Assembly (NCBI GenBank): GCA_023135135.1
Contig: JAGLTT010000015.1
Location: 1-10,696, forward strand
Source: Dehalococcoidales bacterium
GTDB lineage: Bacteria; Chloroflexota; Dehalococcoidia; Dehalococcoidales; RBG-16-60-22
Length of the DNA stretch: 10,696 nt
Direction: 5' to 3'
In this document: in pieces, positions 1-6,260 of the stretch
Layout of the letters: each line of letters begins with the position of its first letter
How positions within the stretch are numbered: the first letter of the stretch is position 1
The notes under the pieces: generated by a model
The model's input: only the letters and a program-made list of their open reading frames with translations
Databases searched by the model: none
What the model was told of the DNA's origin: nothing
Made by a program: the position numbers and the translations under genes

Positions 1-20
1 TTAAATATACTATCAGGCTT

Positions 21-3000
21 ATGAAACAGAAAATATCGGTAATATCAAGCCTGGGCATAGCCATAATACTGCTGGCTGGCCTGTTGATACCAGCCGAACC
101 AGCATCTGCCGGCGCCGCTGTCTGGTCAGCCGAGATTATTCCGAGCACGTTAGACAATATTCTCGGTCCTGACGAACCGGGTGATAATTTAGATGTACGC
201 GATTTCTCCATGACCGCTGACTGCTCAACCATCTATGCCGTCGCGGGTAACAGTATCGTGACCAACGTGGTATATAAGTCGGTAGATTATGGTGTGACCT
301 GGACGGTTATCAATATCGATATCACCGCCGACCTCGTGGCTGTTGCCCCGGATGACAAAGGTATGGTGGTTATCGCCAATAGCAGCACACCCGCGGCCTA
401 TCTCAGCATTAATGGCGGTTTAACCTGGGATACCCTGGGCACCATACAGGATAACGATGGCGACCCGGCGGCGGCTATCTATGATATTGCGATATCGTCA
501 ACCAGAGAAGCGATACATTACATCGCGGCTGCCGGCACGGACACCACGGGTGACGCCAACGTGTGGTATTTCAAAATTGGCATAGGTGTCGCGTCCTGGC
601 AGGAAACCAAAGGCCTGGATGGCTTCAACAATGGCGATGTTGTAGCCGCCGTGGAATTTTCTCCCAGCTTCTCGTCAGACGTGTCTATGATTGCCCTCAG
701 CGAAGATGGCGGCGTCGGCGTACATCTACAGATTATGGATATCAGCGCCGAAAAATGGAATAACAGCGCCGGCTATCTTAATTATCCATGCATCGTTGTC
801 AGCGATAACGGGACTACCGGGCTGTCTTCGGCTTCTTTATCATTAGCTCCAGGCTACGTGGCCTCGGAGGATGATACCCGTACAGTATTTATCGGTCTGA
901 CTGTTGAGGGCACTACTCCCTCGGCCGTAGCTACCAGCGGAATCTACCGCTTCGTGGACATCATCAAGACGCAACTAAAAGCTGACATTCAAATCCACAG
1001 TGTTGCCTTTAACGGCTCTTATCTTATCGCCGGCAGCTATGATAGTAATACCGTTTACCGCTGTACCAACCCCTTATCGGTATCACCGACCGTCCTGACA
1101 GCCTCCACCACCAAGTACCCCGGCGGTGATAACAAGGTGTTGGTCGCCTGGTTATCCAGTAGTGTTGTAGCCGGCACCTCCGGCGACGAAAGCGCCTTCT
1201 CTGTCTCCACGGACAACGGCTTAACCTTTAATGACATCAGCCTGATTGACACCGTCATCGAAAATGCCAGAGACGTGGCTGTCTCTGCATCCGGCGGTAT
1301 AATCTATCTGGTAACCGACGACGGTGACGACCTCAGCCTCTGGCGTAAGGCCACTGTATGGCAGAGGGTGTTCAGTACGCAGGGCACCACGGACTATATA
1401 GTACGTATAGCTCCTGAAAATACCAACTATATATACCTGGCGGAAAAAGGTACCACGACCATTTACTTTAACAGCGGCGGCGGAGCCACACAATGGCAAA
1501 CCCGGGCCTGCAGCCTTGATATCCAAGACATGGCTGTGGAAAGTATGGCTGTTGTCTACGCCCTTGATAATACAGGCACGGTAGCCAAGACAATTAACTA
1601 CTCTCTCGGCTGGAGTACGGGAATTTACACAACACTCGACAGCGGTGCCACCATAGTCAGTGTCAGCACTGACATCATACTGGCAGGCAGTCAGAACGGT
1701 TACGTGGCTTATTCTACTGACGGCAATATATCCTGGAAAATGATTCCCGAGATACTGGAGGCCGGAGCCGGTAAAGTTCAGGTTATAGCCGACCAGTATT
1801 ATTCCTCCAACCACATTATTTACGCCGCCAGTGATACCGCGGGGAAAAATATCAAGAAATGGCAGATTGGCACCAGCACCGAATGGACAGATATTTTCAA
1901 AAATACCCTCAATGGCAGCATTTACGGGCTCGCTATTGAAAGCAATATACTCTATGCGCTGGAATACAATGACTCGACCCACCAGAGTACATTATGGTTA
2001 TGTATAGCACCAACGACAGCCACAGCCACATCGACAAGCTGGAGTCACAGCACCACGACACCTACCACCGATACTGACGACAATACGGTGCGTCTCGATG
2101 CCACCCCACGGGCACTCAAGGCAAGTACAGGAAAGGTATGGGCGGTCAAGACGAACAGCACCAACAAGCTTTACAGCTTTACCGATACCGACATATCACT
2201 TACGCTGCTAAAACCCGCTTCAGGTTTTACCACCCCCGTAAACGCCTTCACCGGCGTTGCCAAGGACATACCTTTTACCTGGCAGCGTCCCATAGAAATC
2301 ACCGAATACGAGCTGGAAATTGCCCTTGACCCGTATTTTTTCAAACTTGTCACCACGATAACCGTAGCTACAGAAGAGCCGGCAGCCTTCGTACTTGTCG
2401 GACCGGGTCAGCCAGGTAACGCGGGTGTCAATTTCATGCCCGGTATGACCTATTACTGGAGAATACGAACGTCAAAGCCGATTTACAGCCGTTATTCCTC
2501 TTCGAAATATTTCTCTATCCAACCAGTGATGGCGGTTCTTCCCGGAATACTATCACCCCCCAACGGCCACGCTAATATAAGCCAAAAGCCTGCGTTCTCC
2601 TGGTCCCCCGTATCCGGAGCTGCCGAGTACCAGTTCATTCTAAGTGATAACATCACAATGGATTCACCCATCGCCGACATTATAGTTGCTACTACCGGAT
2701 TTACCATGACCCGGGAGCTGGAGTACGGCGGTATGTACTTCTGGCAAGTCAGGGCTATTAAACCTATCGAGTCTGAGTGGTCGCAGCTGGCCAACTTCAC
2801 GGTTGAAAAGCAGCCGGTCGAGCCTGCCCCCGTAGTGACCGTCAAGCAGCAGACACCCCTGGTAGTCGATTTACCGGAGCCGCCCCCGGAAACCATCATT
2901 AAACGGGCACCCCCCCTCAAACCTCCGCCACCTGTTGTCCCGGGCTACCTCCGCACCGCCATTTACATTGCGTCTGCCCTATTACTGGCGGTAATTGTCC

Positions 3001-3713
3001 TGATATTGTTACCGCTTCTAACCAGATTCCTCCCCTCCCCTGCTATTCTGACCGGGCCTTTCAGGGGCCCCTCACGAAGGGCCAGAGCCTATACGAACAA
3101 GCTGGGTAAACTATGGGAAGATGTAGCAGCCCGCACCAAAGATGTCATACCTCTTCCGACTCGCGCAACCACCACGGGTGAAGCCCCGGAAATCGATACT
3201 ATCTCTTTCGCCGTCAGGAGTTTCCTCTATATGACGACATCCGCAGAAAAGGATGGCGGCGAGAGCCTTTTATCCGCTGAAGAAGAAAGGACCCTCGGGA
3301 AAAAGCTTGCCTCCGGAATCCGGGCAATAGCCGGAGAAAGACCTCTCTACCTGGCATACCCCGAAGATGCCGCCCAGTTCCTGTATCTATGGTCGCGATA
3401 CGGCTCGAGGGAAGAGACCGACCGCTACCTGAAAAAATCCTTCAAGTCCAGTCCGGAGAATGCCCTGGCGCTCCTGAAATGTTATTTGCCTGCCCCCGAA
3501 AGCACGGAAGCCGGCCCTGCTGAGAAGCAAGAATTTACCCGGACCGAGTACAATGCACTTGCTCAAGTAGTCGACCCCGATAACGTCTATGCACCTATTG
3601 CTAAACTCTTAAAATTCAGGTTCGAAAAAGAAGAGGATAAAGCCCTGGGGGACCCCGTCGATAGGGCAATTGCCTACCAGTTCGTACGCATTCACTATGA
3701 TATCAAAAAGTAA
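21..3713 (+). CDS. Exported Asp-box beta-propeller / FN3-like protein with single membrane anchor and cytoplasmic tail
   Basis: Surface protein of 1230 residues with unknown ligand. Residues 1-30 form a signal peptide: basic start (MKQK), hydrophobic core, and ASA just before a likely cleavage site at 30/31. Residues 31 to about 725 are beta-rich with Asp-box (BNR) motifs S-x-D-x-G-x-T-W at 87-94, 129-136, 396-403 and 565-572, as in sialidase/photosystem-assembly-type propellers. These motifs are structural and do not show glycosidase activity. Two fibronectin-III-like domains follow (about 730-835 and 841-928), each with a Y-x-W-R/Q-V/I-R strand. Next come a Pro-rich stalk (929-975) and a membrane helix (about 979-1000) followed by basic residues, giving outside-N, inside-C topology. 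The tail (1005-1230) is helical and charged and has no recognised catalytic motif. The start fits the signal peptide, but only a weak AGG (15-17) lies upstream. The gene is likely independent of the downstream cluster, which follows 537 bases later. The architecture is clear; the function is unknown. Confidence 0.85.
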   Translation: MKQKISVISSLGIAIILLAGLLIPAEPASAGAAVWSAEIIPSTLDNILGPDEPGDNLDVRDFSMTADCSTIYAVAGNSIVTNVVYKSVDYGVTWTVINIDITADLVAVAPDDKGMVVIANSSTPAAYLSINGGLTWDTLGTIQDNDGDPAAAIYDIAISSTREAIHYIAAAGTDTTGDANVWYFKIGIGVASWQETKGLDGFNNGDVVAAVEFSPSFSSDVSMIALSEDGGVGVHLQIMDISAEKWNNSAGYLNYPCIVVSDNGTTGLSSASLSLAPGYVASEDDTRTVFIGLTVEGTTPSAVATSGIYRFVDIIKTQLKADIQIHSVAFNGSYLIAGSYDSNTVYRCTNPLSVSPTVLTASTTKYPGGDNKVLVAWLSSSVVAGTSGDESAFSVSTDNGLTFNDISLIDTVIENARDVAVSASGGIIYLVTDDGDDLSLWRKATVWQRVFSTQGTTDYIVRIAPENTNYIYLAEKGTTTIYFNSGGGATQWQTRACSLDIQDMAVESMAVVYALDNTGTVAKTINYSLGWSTGIYTTLDSGATIVSVSTDIILAGSQNGYVAYSTDGNISWKMIPEILEAGAGKVQVIADQYYSSNHIIYAASDTAGKNIKKWQIGTSTEWTDIFKNTLNGSIYGLAIESNILYALEYNDSTHQSTLWLCIAPTTATATSTSWSHSTTTPTTDTDDNTVRLDATPRALKASTGKVWAVKTNSTNKLYSFTDTDISLTLLKPASGFTTPVNAFTGVAKDIPFTWQRPIEITEYELEIALDPYFFKLVTTITVATEEPAAFVLVGPGQPGNAGVNFMPGMTYYWRIRTSKPIYSRYSSSKYFSIQPVMAVLPGILSPPNGHANISQKPAFSWSPVSGAAEYQFILSDNITMDSPIADIIVATTGFTMTRELEYGGMYFWQVRAIKPIESEWSQLANFTVEKQPVEPAPVVTVKQQTPLVVDLPEPPPETIIKRAPPLKPPPPVVPGYLRTAIYIASALLLAVIVLILLPLLTRFLPSPAILTGPFRGPSRRARAYTNKLGKLWEDVAARTKDVIPLPTRATTTGEAPEIDTISFAVRSFLYMTTSAEKDGGESLLSAEEERTLGKKLASGIRAIAGERPLYLAYPEDAAQFLYLWSRYGSREETDRYLKKSFKSSPENALALLKCYLPAPESTEAGPAEKQEFTRTEYNALAQVVDPDNVYAPIAKLLKFRFEKEEDKALGDPVDRAIAYQFVRIHYDIKK

Positions 3714-3817
3714 AGTGGAAAAGCCCGGCAGTACCAACGAATAACGCCTCCTCAGAGTTTACGCATTCCGTTCACAATCGGAAATGCTCCAGGTTTAACC
3801 TCAGACGGCGCTCCCGT

Positions 3818-3847
3818 TTGACATCACTTTTAAATTTAGGGTAAACT
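3818..3847 (+). promoter_or_regulatory. Possible sigma70-type promoter, distal
   Basis: A perfect -35 hexamer TTGACA (3818-3823) is followed after 18 bases by TAAACT (3842-3847), which matches the -10 consensus at four of six positions. It lies about 400 bases before the crotonase start, so it would give a long leader or a separate small RNA. The weak -10 keeps confidence low. Confidence 0.35.
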
Positions 3848-4183
3848 ATCATGGTACAATTTCCTGTAAGCAGGCTAATTGTGGCAAGCAAGCAAAGGGG
3901 ATTTGATTTATTACAGTGACGCCTCTGTTACTTAGAACCTCGGTCTGTTCGTTTGCGTATTATCAATCCCCTCCCACTAGAAAGGCGACCGGACTACTTA
4001 GAAGAGTGAAGCTGAACTGGTGATATGGGACTCCTCAAAGGACGAAGAAAAGCATTCTCACTTTTTCCAGGGCTAACGACGGCACCTCAGCCTATCTACG
4101 GTTTCGACAGTAGTTGAAATATTTGGGTGGCTTTAGGGTCACGCACTCTTATTCCCTTGCTTTAATCCGTTTACAGGCAGGGA

Positions 4184-4211
4184 TTGGCAAGTTCAGATAC
4201 CGACTTAAAAT
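4184..4211 (+). promoter_or_regulatory. Probable sigma70-type promoter of the crotonase/amidohydrolase/reductase cluster
   Basis: TTGGCA (4184-4189) and TAAAAT (4206-4211) are each one base from consensus and are separated by 16 bases. They lie just before an AT-rich stretch and 39 bases before the first codon of the cluster. Transcription would begin near 4218 and leave a leader of about 30 bases holding the Shine-Dalgarno GGAGG at 4237-4241. Confidence 0.5.
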
Positions 4212-4250
4212 ACTTTTTGAATAAAATAATAAAACCGGAGGAAAAACAGT

Positions 4251-5171
4251 ATGGCTTACCCAAAATTCGCATCAATTCTCCTGGAGAAGGACAAGGAAGA
4301 ACCCAAAATTACCTACCTCACTTTAAACCGACCCGATAAGAACAACGCCATCAGCATCGGCGAAGATGAGATGACCGGCGATATCAAGAAGGCCATGTGG
4401 GAAATCAACCATGATGATGACTGCAATGTGGTTATCTTCAGGGGCGCCGGCAGGAACTTCTGCGCCGGGTTTGACCTTTCCATGGTCTACCGTGTCTACG
4501 GCGGCGCCAAGGGCGTCAAACCCAGCCAGAGAATCAGGCTCCAGACCGACCAGGACCAGCTTTACGGCTTCCCGCAGGCCATTCTGGACTGCAACAAGGT
4601 CGTCATAGTACAGGTACACGGCTGGGCTATCGAAGCCGGACTTTACATTACCAAGGCTGCGGACATCGTAATCTGCGCCGATAATGCTAAATTATCCCAG
4701 ATGGGCCAGAGACTTGCCTTCGGCGGTCTGCCCACCCTGCCCATAGAGCTTGTCATGGGCCACGAGAAGAAGGTGGTGGAAATCCTGCTTACCGGCCGCA
4801 CCATCAGCGGTATAGAGGCCGAGGAAGCCGGCTATGTCACCAAGGCCGTCCCCGAGGAAGACCTGGAGACTGAGGTACACAACCTGGCCGCCGCCATCTC
4901 GTTGCTACCGCGCGACTGCGTGGTGATGGGTAAATTCGCCCGCCGCCATATGATGGAGCGAATGGGTCTGACCAGCCTCAAAGAGGTAATCCTCTATCAT
5001 ACCTTCAGCACCAACGTCAAGTACAGTGAGGACGAGAGAGACCTTATGTTCATCCGCGACCGCGAGGGTATGGGCGAGCGAGAGGCCTTCCACAAGATGC
5101 ACGAGAAATATGAAGAGCGCCTCAACAAGACCAAATACTTCAAGAGCTATCGTCCGGAGAAAAAGAAATAA
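4251..5171 (+). CDS. Enoyl-CoA hydratase/isomerase (crotonase) family protein with atypical active site
   Basis: Crotonase-fold enzyme of 306 residues expected to act on an acyl-CoA thioester in the cytoplasm. The family start 'YLTLNRPDKNNAIS' is near residue 24. The first oxyanion-hole segment is NFCAGFDLS (C71-A72-G73-F74-D75), and the second central helix segment is HGWAIEAGL (123-131). The later 'LTGRTISGIEAEEAGYV' segment is also typical. Aligned by eye to rat mitochondrial hydratase, the two catalytic glutamates (Glu144 and Glu164) correspond to Tyr132 and about Gly152, so simple water addition by the usual mechanism is unlikely. Isomerase, hydrolase, decarboxylase or C-C-cleaving activity is possible. 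It is somewhat longer than usual (about 260) and ends in a Lys/Arg-rich helical tail. GGAGG at 4237-4241, nine bases upstream, supports the start. It is the first gene of a tight cluster. Family is certain; reaction unknown. Confidence 0.9.
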   Translation: MAYPKFASILLEKDKEEPKITYLTLNRPDKNNAISIGEDEMTGDIKKAMWEINHDDDCNVVIFRGAGRNFCAGFDLSMVYRVYGGAKGVKPSQRIRLQTDQDQLYGFPQAILDCNKVVIVQVHGWAIEAGLYITKAADIVICADNAKLSQMGQRLAFGGLPTLPIELVMGHEKKVVEILLTGRTISGIEAEEAGYVTKAVPEEDLETEVHNLAAAISLLPRDCVVMGKFARRHMMERMGLTSLKEVILYHTFSTNVKYSEDERDLMFIRDREGMGEREAFHKMHEKYEERLNKTKYFKSYRPEKKK

Positions 5172-5205
5172 GCCGGCACCGCCTGTGCGATAAGGAGTAT
5201 TAATT

Positions 5206-6237
5206 ATGGCAAAATATCCCGAATTCGCCAAAGATGACTATTTTAAAATAGACGTTGAATGCCATCTTAGCGGCGACCAGAAAAAATACTTCGATTATTT
5301 CCCTGCCTATAAACAGTGGGTGTACGGCACTGCTGAGACTGCCCGTGCTTTCGGCGCTGTCCCCCACCATGCCACTAAAGACTGGAAAGATAAAATCGAG
5401 ACCACACCTGCCAAGTCGGATATGACCGAAGATGAACAGCTAATAGTTTACCTGGACCGCTATGGTGTGGATATGGCCTGCGTTCTGCCCGAGTCCATGA
5501 TGGAAACTACCGGTTATTCCACCAAATGGTCCACCAACGGCTATCTGTTGGCCGCCGCCGAAAAGTACCCGGATAGATTTATCGTCCAGCCTAACCTAGG
5601 ACCGTTTATCAAGAGGGGCATGAAAGATGTCCTCTGGGAGCTGGATTACCTGGCCCAGGAGAGAAACTGCAAGATATTCAAGTTCTATCCTCCGGAAGAT
5701 ACCTACATCAACGACGAGAGGATATGGCCTTTCTACAAGAGATGCGACGAACTGGGCGTAACGGTTTCCATCCACACTGGCTGGAGCTGGTGTCCACCGG
5801 GCAAGGCTAAATACTGTCTGCCAGTCCTGCTGGATGACGTCGTGAATGACTTCTACGACCTGAAAGTCATTGCGTTCCATGCCGGCTGGCCGCTTTGCCA
5901 TGACCTGAACATGGTAGCTTTATCTCATCCTAAAGTATACATCAGCTTGAGCTTAATCATGCCCTGGTATAATAGGGCGCCCCGACGGTTAGCTGAAATC
6001 ATCGGTGAGGCGATTCAATTTGCCGGTCCGGAACGTATTGTCTGGGGAACCGATTTCTACGGCCCCGGCGGATTGTTCAGGGAAGCGGTAATAGGCCTTA
6101 GAACATTCGAGATGCCGGAAGACCTGCAGAAGGGCTACGGCTACGCCCCGGTTACCGACGAAGTTAAGAAGATGATTTTCGGCGAAAATCTCGCCAAACT
6201 ACTCGATATCGATACGTCCAAACGACGTGTAAAATAA
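5206..6237 (+). CDS. Amidohydrolase-2 family metal-dependent hydrolase/decarboxylase
   Basis: TIM-barrel amidohydrolase of 343 residues, full length for the ACMSD/gamma-resorcylate decarboxylase branch. The first-strand metal motif is E18-x-H20 (DVECHL), where many relatives have H-x-H. Glu-x-His is the arrangement known in gamma-resorcylate decarboxylase-type enzymes. Further likely metal or catalytic residues are His190 (SIHTGW), His225 (AFHAGWP) and Asp283 (WGTDFYG), in the order expected for the family. Known reactions of the branch are non-oxidative decarboxylation of aromatic or ring-cleavage acids and hydrolysis of C-C or ester bonds; which applies here is not visible. The start follows AAGGAG (5192-5197) with eight bases between, and the gene lies 34 bases after the crotonase stop, so co-transcription is likely. 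It may handle a carboxylated ring or ring-opened intermediate of the cluster's pathway (inference). Confidence 0.88.
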   Translation: MAKYPEFAKDDYFKIDVECHLSGDQKKYFDYFPAYKQWVYGTAETARAFGAVPHHATKDWKDKIETTPAKSDMTEDEQLIVYLDRYGVDMACVLPESMMETTGYSTKWSTNGYLLAAAEKYPDRFIVQPNLGPFIKRGMKDVLWELDYLAQERNCKIFKFYPPEDTYINDERIWPFYKRCDELGVTVSIHTGWSWCPPGKAKYCLPVLLDDVVNDFYDLKVIAFHAGWPLCHDLNMVALSHPKVYISLSLIMPWYNRAPRRLAEIIGEAIQFAGPERIVWGTDFYGPGGLFREAVIGLRTFEMPEDLQKGYGYAPVTDEVKKMIFGENLAKLLDIDTSKRRVK

Positions 6238-6260
6238 AAATCGAAAGGAAAGGAGAAATA

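Larger units (their letters stand above)
3714..4250 (+). other. 537-base intergenic region, likely leader/control region of the downstream gene cluster
   Basis: No convincing gene is seen here on either strand. The region is visibly more AT-rich than the genes downstream. It holds two promoter-like sequences (given separately) and a 9-base direct repeat TACTTAGAA at 3929-3937 and 3995-4003, which may be chance. Tiny ORFs at 3851-3919 (22 codons) and 4025-4117 (30 codons) lack good support. No strong terminator hairpin with a T-run follows the stop codon of the preceding gene. If the upstream promoter is used, the transcript would carry a leader of about 390 bases, long enough for a structured regulatory RNA, but I do not recognise a known riboswitch class. 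Confidence 0.5.

Noticed and set aside
279..1736. Reading the Asp-box protein as an active sialidase
   Set aside because: Asp boxes are structural and occur in many non-sialidase propellers. I could not find the arginine triad and the Tyr/Glu catalytic pair in a convincing arrangement.
1221..1982. Antisense ORF of 253 codons within the propeller gene
   Set aside because: No recognisable motif or ribosome binding site, and it lies fully inside a well-supported gene on the other strand.
3851..3919. 22-codon ORF in the leader, possible leader peptide
   Set aside because: Only a weak AGGG lies upstream, there is no run of regulatory codons, and no attenuator hairpin follows.
4025..4117. 30-codon ORF in the intergenic region
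   Set aside because: No Shine-Dalgarno, no recognisable similarity, and length expected by chance.
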